Below are positions 17,429 through 25,394 of a DNA stretch of 64,000 nt, one piece after another. This DNA comes from Pelagibacterales bacterium SAG-MED28 (GTDB taxonomy: Bacteria; Pseudomonadota; Alphaproteobacteria; Pelagibacterales; Pelagibacteraceae): positions 21,001-85,000 of the forward strand of contig JACWDY010000002.1 of assembly GCA_014653835.1 (NCBI GenBank). Direction: 5' to 3'. The position numbers and the translations under genes are program-made. How positions within the stretch are numbered: position 1 is the first letter of the stretch; the number at the start of each line of letters is the position of its first letter. The notes under the pieces are model-generated. The model ran no database searches. It was not told where the DNA came from and was given only the letters and a program-made list of their open reading frames with translations.

Positions 17429-18472
17429 TTATTTAAATTTTAAATAAATTTTTAAAATTAAATATATAAAGAACCCCTTAATTCCCTTGTAGCCAAGATA
17501 TCTAAAAATTTTTATCGAATAATTACTCCAATATTTTTTATAATTTTCTTCACCGATCCCAAAATCAAATACCTTCAGATTATTTTCTTTTGTCCAATTT
17601 ATGAGATAATGAATTAAAATTTTTCCTGGAGAATAAAAATTAAACTCTTCATTGAATATTACTGGAATAAGATAATAAAATCTCTTATTTTCCACAATTC
17701 CTATACTTCCTGCTATCGTTTTATCGTTAACTTGAAGTAATCCAGCAACTAATTTTTCCGGGCATAAACCGCATAATTTTTTATAAAAATTTATTAAATT
17801 TTTGTCTATAGAATTCGAGATTTTCTTTTTTTCAAGGGAAGAATTTTTTTTTGTTAATATTTTACCAATTAAATCTTTTTCTTTTTCTAAAGAAAATAAT
17901 TTAAAAACGACTTTATTTTTTTCTAATAATTTTCTTTTTGTACGCCTTAATTCTGAAGAAAATTTTTTATTCTCTATCAAAGATAGATAATCCTCTGCTT
18001 CAGTATTAAGTTTAGCTTGATAAACTTTTGAATAATAACTATTGTGAATAAATTGAATAAAAGGGTTAAGAGTTTTTTCAATATATTCTGGTTGCTTATT
18101 TAAAAAAATAATATCGTAATCTTTTATTTCATCTAAAATATCATTCCAAATTAATTTAAAGTCTTTTTCACTAAACAAATTTTGATTAGTAATAATGGGG
18201 CAACAATAATCAGATTGACTAGTACCAATCCACTGTAAAATTTTAATTCGATTGTACGTTCTTATTTCAAGCGGAAAAATTGCAATGGGTTTATTATTAT
18301 CATATAAAACAACAATTTTTATTTTGTTTATGTTGAAAATCTCAATTATAGTTTTTATGAAAATATATTTTTGAAAGAAATAAAACACTCCCTCATTTTC
18401 CAAATTTTTCCAGTCTTTTATTAACTTGTTTTCAAGTTGGTTAAAAATTGTAAAAGTTAAATTTTTTTCCAT
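17429..18472 (-). CDS. GNAT_6/CelD (BioF2-like) acetyltransferase domain protein
   Basis: 347 residues with the double-GNAT layout of the CelD/FemAB-like group often found in polysaccharide loci. An N-terminal half reads VVLYDNNKPIAIFPLEIR near 54-71. A C-terminal half includes LQVNDKTIAGSIGIVENKRFYYL and FYSPGKILIHYLINWTKENNLKVFDFG. It probably transfers an acyl or aminoacyl group onto a sugar or peptide; the substrate is unknown. It converges on typA and heads a three-gene minus-strand unit with the next two genes. Confidence 0.65.
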   Translation of the reverse strand: MEKNLTFTIFNQLENKLIKDWKNLENEGVFYFFQKYIFIKTIIEIFNINKIKIVVLYDNNKPIAIFPLEIRTYNRIKILQWIGTSQSDYCCPIITNQNLFSEKDFKLIWNDILDEIKDYDIIFLNKQPEYIEKTLNPFIQFIHNSYYSKVYQAKLNTEAEDYLSLIENKKFSSELRRTKRKLLEKNKVVFKLFSLEKEKDLIGKILTKKNSSLEKKKISNSIDKNLINFYKKLCGLCPEKLVAGLLQVNDKTIAGSIGIVENKRFYYLIPVIFNEEFNFYSPGKILIHYLINWTKENNLKVFDFGIGEENYKKYWSNYSIKIFRYLGYKGIKGFFIYLILKIYLKFK

Positions 18473-18976
18473 TTAATCAAAAGCTCTTAATTCATGTTTA
18501 AAACTAAATCCTGCCTTTAAAATTGCTTTTTTACTTTTTTTGTTTGATTTTAAAACGTAAATTAAAATATTTTTGTTTTTAAATTTGTCTCTCACAAGTT
18601 TTAATAATTTTGTATAGTAACCTTTGTTTCTATATTGTTGTAAAGTTCTAAAGTCAAAAATAACTAATTTATTTAAAACATTTAATTGACGGTTCACTTC
18701 AGTTATCTCCCATTTTTTTCCACGAAAAAGCCAACCGCTTGAAACTAAATTATTATTAATACTTAATGTTAAAAAAATACAATTGTTCTTAAATCTTTTT
18801 TTTTTATCTTTATGAATTTTAAAATAATTTGATACTTCTTTTTTTTTTATAGTCGATAAATTTCTATAAATCTTAAATTTATACTTTTTGGCATATCTAA
18901 AAGATGAAGATGAATTTTTTTCGTAAATTTCAACTGTTTGGAAATAGCAAAGAAATTTTTTTAAATATTTATACAT
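18473..18976 (-). CDS. GNAT-like N-acetyltransferase (divergent)
   Basis: 167 residues. The only clear motif is the acetyl-CoA loop QYRNKGYYTKLLKLV near 114-128, followed by a beta strand (NILIYVLKSNKK) and a helix ending ILKAGF, the normal order in GNAT enzymes. The rest is Lys/Phe/Asn-rich. It abuts the neighbouring acetyltransferase gene and lies one base from a glycosyltransferase, so it may modify the same glycan. Confidence 0.55.
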   Translation of the reverse strand: MYKYLKKFLCYFQTVEIYEKNSSSSFRYAKKYKFKIYRNLSTIKKKEVSNYFKIHKDKKKRFKNNCIFLTLSINNNLVSSGWLFRGKKWEITEVNRQLNVLNKLVIFDFRTLQQYRNKGYYTKLLKLVRDKFKNKNILIYVLKSNKKSKKAILKAGFSFKHELRAFD

Positions 18977-18977
18977 G

Positions 18978-19874
18978 TTATTGATACCACATTATTTTTT
19001 TTAAAATAAAAAGTGGTGTAAATAGTAGTATGTAATTCTTAAAATGCTTGATTAAATATGAACTCTTTAAAAAAAATTTTAATGTATGAAAAAAATTTTT
19101 ATTAAATTTAATATTTACAAATTCTCTATTATGAATACGAGTCATAAATTGCTTTTCTTGTAACTTATTTAAAACCTCTTTATTTAATTGTAACCAATTT
19201 TTCATCTCTTCAATCTCTTTTTTTGTATTTTTTAATGATAGATTTTCTCCGTGGACTCTGTAAGTTGCTACAGGCTCTTGAACAGTTTCAAATTCACAAA
19301 TTTTGGAAAGTTTAATGAATAAGTCAAAATCGCCAATATGATTGTAACTACTCTCAAATTTTATATTATTTTGAATTAGTATTTTTTTTCTTATGACTGT
19401 AGTAATTACTCCGATTTTATAATCTGAAAAAATATTATTAAATATTTTTCCTTTTAATAATTTTTTTTTTGAAAAAATTTTTTTTTTTCTTAATTTTTCA
19501 TTAAGTATCCACAAATTTCCATAAACAACCCCTACATGTTTATTTTCAAAAAGTTTGATTTGTTTTTCTAATTTGTCTTTTTCCCAAAAATCGTCTGCAT
19601 CGATAAAAGCAATATAATCGCCGTTGCATTTTTTAACAGCTAAATTTCGGGCTTCGTACAACGATGTATGTTCTTTTGATTGAAAATATTTTAATTTTTT
19701 GGATTTATAAGTGTCAAATATTTTTTTGCTTCTATCATTTGATTTATTATCCCAAAAAATCAATTCCCAATTATAATAGCTTTGATTTATAACAGTTTCT
19801 AATGCATCTTTAAGATATTTTTCACCGTTATAGCAATTAAGAATTATACTAACCAGTTCTTGTTTTTCTCTCAT
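18978..19874 (-). CDS. Family 2 glycosyltransferase
   Basis: GT-A fold sugar transferase. The N-terminal VSIILNCYNGEKYLKDALET, the strand-loop WELIFWDNKSNDRS, and the metal site YIAFIDADDFW (about 89-99) are intact. QEPVATYRVHGENLS near 195-210 is typical of GT2. The C-terminal hydrophobic patches may sit on the membrane. Transcribed with the two acetyltransferase-like genes downstream. Confidence 0.88.
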   Translation of the reverse strand: MREKQELVSIILNCYNGEKYLKDALETVINQSYYNWELIFWDNKSNDRSKKIFDTYKSKKLKYFQSKEHTSLYEARNLAVKKCNGDYIAFIDADDFWEKDKLEKQIKLFENKHVGVVYGNLWILNEKLRKKKIFSKKKLLKGKIFNNIFSDYKIGVITTVIRKKILIQNNIKFESSYNHIGDFDLFIKLSKICEFETVQEPVATYRVHGENLSLKNTKKEIEEMKNWLQLNKEVLNKLQEKQFMTRIHNREFVNIKFNKNFFHTLKFFLKSSYLIKHFKNYILLFTPLFILKKIMWYQ

Positions 19875-19931
19875 TTTTAAAAATTAATTTATTATCTATG
19901 AATGATATATTATAATTTAGTATAAAAAATT

Positions 19932-20690
19932 ATGAATTTTTTTAAAAGAAATACAGGTCTACTGTTAAGATTTGACGATATTGCGCCTAATATGAATTGG
20001 GAAATAATGGATAAATGCGAAAAATTATTTTTGGATTATAATATTAAGCCGATATTAGGCATTATTCCAAATAACGAAGATGAAGAACTGTTAGCTTTTC
20101 CTAAAAAAGAAAATTTTTGGGAAAAAGTTAAACAATGGCAATCACTTGGTTGGGAAATTGCTATTCATGGCTATAATCACAAATATAGCTCTGTTACAAA
20201 AAAAAAAGATTACTTTAATTATGGCGGAAGATCTGAATTTTTTGGATATTCTTTAGAAGATCAAACATTGAAATTAAAAAAAAGCATAAAAATTTTTAAA
20301 GAAAATAATGTTAATGTTAGAAGTTTTTTTGCGCCAAACCACACTTATGATCTTAACACTTTTAAAGCTTTAAAAGCTAATGGCATTTTTAACGTAATTG
20401 ATGGATATGGTCTTTTTCCTTATAATAAATACGGAATAAATTTTATACCTCAATTATTTTTTAAAAATATAATACTACCTTTTGGAATTCAATCTACTCA
20501 GATTCATGTAAACTATTGGAATATTAAAAAATATAAAGATTTTGAGACTTTTATCGAAAAAAATCATAGAAAAATAATTAACTATAATTTTGCTTTATCA
20601 AAAATAAACAATAATTTAGGAAATTTAATTTTAAGATTATTTTCTGAATATCTTTTAAAATTTTATAGATTTGTAAGAGTTAAATTTTAA
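19932..20690 (+). CDS. DUF2334-type polysaccharide deacetylase-like protein
   Basis: NodB-fold metallohydrolase candidate of 252 residues. The metal aspartates appear in LLRFDDIAPN (about 11-20), and the paired histidines in IAIHGYNHKY near 80-89. A later FAPNHTYD resembles the catalytic-loop region. No signal peptide is seen, so it may act on a cytoplasmic or lipid-linked precursor. It diverges from the GT2 gene and overlaps the end of transaldolase by 11 bases on the opposite strand. A TATAAT at 19911-19916 could be its -10 box, but no matching -35 is obvious. Confidence 0.7.
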   Translation: MNFFKRNTGLLLRFDDIAPNMNWEIMDKCEKLFLDYNIKPILGIIPNNEDEELLAFPKKENFWEKVKQWQSLGWEIAIHGYNHKYSSVTKKKDYFNYGGRSEFFGYSLEDQTLKLKKSIKIFKENNVNVRSFFAPNHTYDLNTFKALKANGIFNVIDGYGLFPYNKYGINFIPQLFFKNIILPFGIQSTQIHVNYWNIKKYKDFETFIEKNHRKIINYNFALSKINNNLGNLILRLFSEYLLKFYRFVRVKF

Positions 20691-21378
20691 ATTTTGATTT
20701 TCTGCTATCTTCTAAAAATCCTTTTACGGTATCAAGTGTCATAGACTTGAAACTTTTTCCGAAGGAGCTTATTTGATTAATTACTTTTGGAGGCATTGTA
20801 ATAATATTACATTTTAATTGTTTTGCTTGGATATAATTATAAGCCTCTCTAGTGCTTGCCCAAAGTATTTCAATATTTTTGTTTTTTTTTGTCAGGGTTA
20901 AACTTTTTTTAAATATCGGCAAAGGATCTTTACCTTTATCAGACATTCTACCTGCAAAAATAGAAATTATTGCTTTTGTTTTTTTATTTAATTTTTTGTA
21001 AATTTTTTTTGTTTGTTCAAATGTGTAAACGGCAGTAATATTTAATTTTATTCCTTTGTCACTTAATTCCTTTATAACCGGACCTGTAAAAGTTCCTTTT
21101 GAATTTACGACCGGGATTTTAACAAAAACATTTTTTCCCCAAGAATTAATTTTATATGCCTGAATGAGCATTTCTTTATGATTATCTGCAAATACTTCAA
21201 ATGAAATTGGTTTTTTTTTACAAATTTTCAAAATTTTTAATGAATAATCTTTATATTTTTTTGCCCCAGCTAATCTCATTAGGCTTGGATTAGTGGTGAA
21301 TCCATTAACTATAGTTTTATTATTATAAAATTTGATTGTTTTAAAATCAGCTATATCGCAAAAAATTTTTGTTTTCAT
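20680..21378 (-). CDS. Transaldolase family protein (short, Fsa/Tal type)
   Basis: Moves a three-carbon unit between sugar phosphates or cleaves fructose 6-phosphate. CDIADFKTI with the early aspartate, GFTTNPSLM, Schiff-base Lys87 in VFVKIP, and AGRMSDKG define the barrel. At 232 residues it is the short class. It overlaps pntB by one base at its start, so it shares the pnt transcript. Confidence 0.9.
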   Translation of the reverse strand: MKTKIFCDIADFKTIKFYNNKTIVNGFTTNPSLMRLAGAKKYKDYSLKILKICKKKPISFEVFADNHKEMLIQAYKINSWGKNVFVKIPVVNSKGTFTGPVIKELSDKGIKLNITAVYTFEQTKKIYKKLNKKTKAIISIFAGRMSDKGKDPLPIFKKSLTLTKKNKNIEILWASTREAYNYIQAKQLKCNIITMPPKVINQISSFGKSFKSMTLDTVKGFLEDSRKSKFKI

Positions 21379-22781
21379 TAATCTAAATTCTTAACAATGT
21401 CTTCTGTCATTTTTTTAGCATCTGCAAACAACATTAATGTGTTATCTTTATAGAATAATTCATTGTCTATTCCAGCATATCCAGGCGATAAACTTCTTTT
21501 AACAAATAAAACCGATTTACATTTTTCCACATCTAGTACAGGCATACCAAATATTGGACTTTTTGGATCCGTTTTTGCTACAGGATTGGTTACATCGTTT
21601 GCCCCGATTACAAAGGCAACATCCGAATTCGCAAAATCATTATTTATATCCTCTAATTCAAAAACTTCATCGTAAGGAACATTTGCCTCGGCTAACAAAA
21701 CATTCATGTGCCCTGGCATTCTTCCAGCAACTGGATGTATGGCATATGTTACTTTAATATCATTTTTTTTTAATTTATCTACCATCTCTCTAAGAGCGTG
21801 TTGAGCTTGAGCAACAGCCATGCCATAGCCCGGAACTATAATTACGGATGATGCATTTTTCATTAAAAAAGCTGCGTCTTCCGCATTGCCGTTTTTAACG
21901 GGTTTTTGATCTTTCTTTTCTTTTAAATCATCAATAGAATTATCCGCTCCGAAACCACCGAGTATTACACTTACAAAAGACCTGTTCATGGCCTTACACA
22001 TTATGTATGAAAGTATTGCTCCAGATGATCCAACAAGTGCGCCGGTTATAATCAAAGCAGTATTTTCTAATGTGAATCCTATTCCGGCTGCGGCCCAACC
22101 AGAGTAAGAATTTAACATTGAAATCACTACAGGCATATCTGCTCCACCTATTGGTATGATTAATAAAACACCAACAAAAAAAGAAATTATTACTACAGTC
22201 CAAAAAAAATTTTCTGACTGAGTTTTGCAAAGGAAGAAAATTAAGACAAAAATAGCTATACCGAGAACTAGGTTCAAAACGTGCTGACCACTGAATGTAA
22301 TTGGAGAACCAGACATTATGCCTCTTAACTTCAAAAAAGCTATTATAGAACCAGAGAAAGTTATTGCTCCTACTGCAACACCAATAGACATTTCGATTAG
22401 ACTTGCTAGTTTAATATTGCCAGCAATCCCTAAATTAAAAGCTTCAGGGTTTAAAAAAGCTGCAATTGCCACAAAAACAGCAGCTAAACCAACTAAACTA
22501 TGAAAACCAGCTACTAGTTCTGGCATCGCAGTCATTGGAATTTTAAAAGCGATGAAAGCACCGATTGCTCCACCAATAACTAAAAAAATGATTACATAAA
22601 CTATAGATGTAGAAAAATTACCAACTGATAAGAATGTTACAATAATTGCGATTACCATTCCTGCAATTCCAAAGTAATTGCCTTGTCTAGATGTCTCTGG
22701 CGATGACAAGCCTCTTAGAGCAAGAATAAATAGTATTCCCGACACTAAATAAAAAATTGCTGACAGATTTGCAGATATCAT
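21378..22781 (-). CDS. pntB: NAD(P) transhydrogenase subunit beta
   Basis: Membrane and NADP-binding subunit of the proton-translocating transhydrogenase that makes NADPH. Residues 1 to about 270 contain eight or nine hydrophobic helices, including GFHSLVGLAAVF. The C-terminal dIII domain has IIVPGYGMAVAQAQHAL and the NADP site FVIGANDVTNPVA. Length 467 is standard. It overlaps pntA2 by four bases. Confidence 0.97.
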   Translation of the reverse strand: MISANLSAIFYLVSGILFILALRGLSSPETSRQGNYFGIAGMVIAIIVTFLSVGNFSTSIVYVIIFLVIGGAIGAFIAFKIPMTAMPELVAGFHSLVGLAAVFVAIAAFLNPEAFNLGIAGNIKLASLIEMSIGVAVGAITFSGSIIAFLKLRGIMSGSPITFSGQHVLNLVLGIAIFVLIFFLCKTQSENFFWTVVIISFFVGVLLIIPIGGADMPVVISMLNSYSGWAAAGIGFTLENTALIITGALVGSSGAILSYIMCKAMNRSFVSVILGGFGADNSIDDLKEKKDQKPVKNGNAEDAAFLMKNASSVIIVPGYGMAVAQAQHALREMVDKLKKNDIKVTYAIHPVAGRMPGHMNVLLAEANVPYDEVFELEDINNDFANSDVAFVIGANDVTNPVAKTDPKSPIFGMPVLDVEKCKSVLFVKRSLSPGYAGIDNELFYKDNTLMLFADAKKMTEDIVKNLD

Positions 22782-23089
22782 TTCTTTTTATCTTTCTTTT
22801 TTTTATACATTTGAAGCATTCTTTGAGTTACCAGAAATCCACCAAAGATGTTTATGGCTGCTAAAATAATAGCAATAAATCCAAAAATACTTGACGTGCT
22901 AAAAATACTTTCTGAAGATCCAGCTAATGCCGCAATAATAGCTCCAACAATAATTACTGATGAAATCGCGTTTGTAACAGACATTAGAGGAGTGTGTAGA
23001 GATGGCGTAACGCTCCATACTACGTAGTACCCAATAAAAATTGATAAAATAAATATACTTAATCTAAATATAAAAGGATCTATTTCCAT
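22778..23089 (-). CDS. pntAB: NAD(P) transhydrogenase subunit alpha 2 (membrane part)
   Basis: 103-residue membrane segment of the split alpha subunit. Three or four helices are visible, with the conserved VVWSVTPSLHTPLMSVTNAI near 23-42. It has a lysine-rich cytoplasmic tail. It lies two bases from pntA1. The split is normal in alphaproteobacteria. Confidence 0.95.
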   Translation of the reverse strand: MEIDPFIFRLSIFILSIFIGYYVVWSVTPSLHTPLMSVTNAISSVIIVGAIIAALAGSSESIFSTSSIFGFIAIILAAINIFGGFLVTQRMLQMYKKKKDKKK

Positions 23090-23091
23090 AA

Positions 23092-24186
23092 TTAAACTTT
23101 TTGTATTAATGATTTTTCTATTATTTCATCCTCTAAATTAATATTAAAATCTTTTCTCTCTTTACTATACAAATTACGTATGAAGCTAAATAAGTTTTTA
23201 GCATACAAGTTAGAAGCTGTGAGCGGTAAGCTATTCATTAAGTTTTTAACACCTATTATCTTTATTCCATCGATTGTATTAATTTTCCCTGCTTCTGAAA
23301 ATGCAGAATTTCCTCCTTGCTCTGCAGCCAAATCATAAACAATAGATCCAGGTTTCATTAATTTTACTAAATCCTCAGTTAAAATTCTAGGTGCAGGTTT
23401 ACCAGGTATTAATGCAGTACATATGACTATATCATTTTTTTTTAATGCTTCCTTCATCATCTCAGCTTGTTTTTTCTTATAATCATCGGAAGCTTCTTTC
23501 GCATAACCGCCAGCGGTTTCCATATTTTCAGATTGCTCAACAGTTAAAAATTTTCCTCCTAAACTCTCTACTTGTTCTTTTGATGCAGCTCTCACATCTG
23601 TTGCAGAAACAATAGCACCTAATCGTTTTGCGGTTGCAATAGCTTGTAAGCCTGCTACGCCCGCACCGATTACTAAGACTTTGGCAGCTGGTACAGTTCC
23701 TGCAGCTGTCATCATCATTGGCACAGCTTTTTCAAATTCAGCAACACAGTCCACTACTGCTCTATATCCTGCTAAATTTGATTGAGAAGATAACACATCC
23801 ATAGATTGAGCTCTTGTTATACGAGGTAATAACTCAAGTGAAAAATTTTTTATATTTTTATCAATAATTTTTCCAATTAAATTTTTATTTTTTGACGGAT
23901 TAAGCATTCCAATTAAAATTGTATTTTCTTTTAGACTATTAATTTCATTTTCAGTTGGACAGTTAACCTTTATAATTGCATTGCTCAAGTTTGTTACTTC
24001 ATCTATTGAATTTTTAATTTCTACTCCAATTTTTTTAAATTCATTATCACCAATACCTAGATGAATTGCATAGTTTTTTTCTATACAAACTTTTAATCCT
24101 AGACCTATAATATTTTTTGCAGTTTCTGGAGTAAGTGAAACTCTTTTTTCTAATGTTAAATCTTCTTTAATTGAACCGACTATCAT
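23092..24186 (-). CDS. pntAA: NAD(P) transhydrogenase subunit alpha 1 (NAD-binding)
   Basis: Soluble dI domain, related to alanine dehydrogenase, that binds NAD(H). Conserved segments are EKRVSLTPETAKNI, LLPRITRAQSMDVLSSQSN, the Rossmann loop VIGAGVAGLQAIATAKRLGA and the mobile loop GGYAKEASDDY. Length 364 is standard. Confidence 0.96.
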   Translation of the reverse strand: MIVGSIKEDLTLEKRVSLTPETAKNIIGLGLKVCIEKNYAIHLGIGDNEFKKIGVEIKNSIDEVTNLSNAIIKVNCPTENEINSLKENTILIGMLNPSKNKNLIGKIIDKNIKNFSLELLPRITRAQSMDVLSSQSNLAGYRAVVDCVAEFEKAVPMMMTAAGTVPAAKVLVIGAGVAGLQAIATAKRLGAIVSATDVRAASKEQVESLGGKFLTVEQSENMETAGGYAKEASDDYKKKQAEMMKEALKKNDIVICTALIPGKPAPRILTEDLVKLMKPGSIVYDLAAEQGGNSAFSEAGKINTIDGIKIIGVKNLMNSLPLTASNLYAKNLFSFIRNLYSKERKDFNINLEDEIIEKSLIQKV

Positions 24187-24205
24187 TTTATAAATCTATT
24201 AAATT

Positions 24206-24316
24206 TTAGAGCAATGTAAGAGCTAAAATCACTAGTATAACGATAACTGCTAGAGTTCCCCATAGAACTAACTTTGTAAAACCATTATAAGTTTTTTTGA
24301 AATCTTCTTCGCTCAT
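24206..24316 (-). CDS. aa3-type cytochrome c oxidase subunit IV-like mini-protein
   Basis: 36-residue protein: a short polar start (MSEEDFKKTYNGF) and one transmembrane helix (about 14-36). The layout matches the bacterial aa3 oxidase subunit IV family (PF07835), whose gene commonly lies next to pntA in alphaproteobacteria. It starts two bases downstream of the rpmJ stop and ends 20 bases before pntA1. Confidence 0.75.
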   Translation of the reverse strand: MSEEDFKKTYNGFTKLVLWGTLAVIVILVILALTLL

Positions 24317-24318
24317 AT

Positions 24319-24444
24319 CTAACCTTGACGAGCTTTGAATTTTGGGTTTTTTTTGTTAATGACGTAAATTTTTCCCTTACGCTTGACTAACTTCGAGTTC
24401 AAATCTCTTTTTTTTAATGATTTTAATGAGCTAGCTATTTTCAT
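24319..24444 (-). CDS. rpmJ: Ribosomal protein L36 (zinc-free form)
   Basis: 41 residues beginning [14 protein letters not shown] and ending [17 protein letters not shown], the standard alphaproteobacterial L36. The zinc ligands of the C-plus form are replaced (no cysteine). Its start lies about eight bases past the end of 5S rRNA, with no Shine-Dalgarno visible. A longer reading frame running back through the 5S gene is not coding. Confidence 0.93.
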   Translation of the reverse strand: MKIASSLKSLKKRDLNSKLVKRKGKIYVINKKNPKFKARQG

Positions 24445-24452
24445 AATATTTA

Positions 24453-24570
24453 AGCCTGGCAACGTCCTACTCTTCCATATCTTAAGACAAAGTACCATCG
24501 GCGCTGAAGGACTTAACTTCCGAGTTCGGAATGGGATCGGGTGTGGCCCCTTCGCAATAATTACCAGGCG
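24453..24570 (-). rRNA. rrf: 5S ribosomal RNA
   Basis: 118-base 5S gene. The terminal helix pairs GCCTGG with CCAGGC. Loop and helix landmarks are CCCGATCCCATTCCGAACTC, GGAAGTTAAG and GGTACTTTGTC. No 16S or 23S gene lies within 39 kb upstream on this strand. Mature ends are estimated to within two or three bases. A well-placed promoter lies directly before it. Confidence 0.96.
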
Positions 24571-24574
24571 CAAT

Positions 24575-24603
24575 CTTATATTATTTTTAAAAAGTTATGT
24601 AAA
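24575..24603 (-). promoter_or_regulatory. Sigma-70-like promoter of the orphan 5S rRNA
   Basis: On the minus strand, TTTACA (24603-24598) and TATAAG (24580-24575) are separated by exactly 17 bases. Each box matches the consensus in five of six positions. The expected start site, about seven bases past the -10 box, coincides with the 5' end of 5S rRNA. It lies in the 63-base gap between tRNA-Val and 5S. Confidence 0.65.
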
Positions 24604-24633
24604 CAGTTGAAAAGTAGCTAATTTAAAGGTTTA

Positions 24634-24708
24634 TGGTGGGCGTGATAAGAATTGAACTTATGACCTCTACGATGTCAACGTAGCGTTCTACCACTGAACT
24701 ACACGCCC
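24634..24708 (-). tRNA. tRNA-Val (GAC), CCA encoded
   Basis: 75-base cloverleaf: acceptor GGGCGTG with CACGCCC, D stem GTTC/GAAC, anticodon stem CTACG/CGTAG around loop TTGACAT (anticodon GAC), T stem ATAAG/CTTAT, encoded CCA. Its first base is also the last base of the TAG stop codon of the CDP-glucose synthase gene. It marks the boundary between the core genome and the glycan island. Confidence 0.94.
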
Positions 24709-25394
24709 TAAATCTTTGTTGCCAGTAAATCTTTTTTTAATTTATCCAAATCTCTCTTGGTATCTACACATTGCCAAAAACCATTGTGTTTAAATGCACA
24801 AAGTTGTTTTTTTTTACAAGCCCTTTCCATTGGTTCTTTCTCTAGAAAAGTACTATCCTTTTCAATCAAATTCAAAAATTTAGGCTCAATTACAAAGAAA
24901 CCACCGTTAATCCAACCTTCATCGAGTTTTGATTTTTCTTTAAAATAAGTAACGATATCCCCCTTCATTTTGATGGCTCCAAATCTTGCTGGTGGTCTTA
25001 CTGCGGTCATAGTAAACAATTTTTTTTTCTTCTTGTGGAATTTTACTAGATTTTTTATATTCACATTAGAAACTCCATCACCATAAGTCATTAAAAAAGT
25101 TTCACCAGAAATTAATTTTTTTAATCTCTTTAGCCTACCGCCAGTCATTGTATTTAAACCGGTATCAATTAGATTGATATTCCATCCAAAAGTATTGTTT
25201 TTAAAATAATCTTTTACTATTTTTCCTTTGTAGCCTAGAGCAACAATAAATTCTTTAAATCCATACTTGGCATAATTTTTCATGACATAAAATATCAATG
25301 GTTTTCCTCTAATTTGAACCATAGGCTTTGGTATTGACTTAGTGTATTCAGATAATCTAGTGCCAAAACCTCCGGCTAAAATTACAACTTTCAT
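24708..25394 (-). CDS. rfbF: Glucose-1-phosphate cytidylyltransferase
   Basis: Makes CDP-glucose from CTP and glucose 1-phosphate, first step to CDP-4-keto-6-deoxyglucose. Signature VILAGGFGTRLSEYT, then PKPMVQIRGKP, MTGGRLKRLKKL, FLMTYGDGV, RPPARFGAI and GFWQCVDTKRD. The start is set at ATG 25394, which overlaps the upstream stop as ATGA and gives the standard N-terminus MKVVILAGG; an earlier in-frame start at 25427 would add an unrelated 11 residues. 228 residues. It is the last gene of the marR-led operon, and its stop overlaps tRNA-Val by one base. Confidence 0.93.
   Translation of the reverse strand: MKVVILAGGFGTRLSEYTKSIPKPMVQIRGKPLIFYVMKNYAKYGFKEFIVALGYKGKIVKDYFKNNTFGWNINLIDTGLNTMTGGRLKRLKKLISGETFLMTYGDGVSNVNIKNLVKFHKKKKKLFTMTAVRPPARFGAIKMKGDIVTYFKEKSKLDEGWINGGFFVIEPKFLNLIEKDSTFLEKEPMERACKKKQLCAFKHNGFWQCVDTKRDLDKLKKDLLATKI

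Noticed and set aside
17428..17448. Perfect 10-bp inverted repeat TTTATTTAAA-T-TTTAAATAAA between typA and the convergent gene
   Set aside because: All A/T pairs, overlaps coding bases of the minus-strand gene, and such repeats are expected by chance in DNA this AT-rich; a weak terminator is possible but not supported.
21554..22503. Several 60-80 residue frames opposite or across pntB
   Set aside because: They overlap a well-conserved gene completely and show no family motifs.
24319..24573. An 84-residue frame running from inside 5S rRNA through rpmJ
   Set aside because: Its first half is antisense-free translation of 5S rRNA; only the last 41 residues match a protein (L36), so the gene is placed at 24319-24444.
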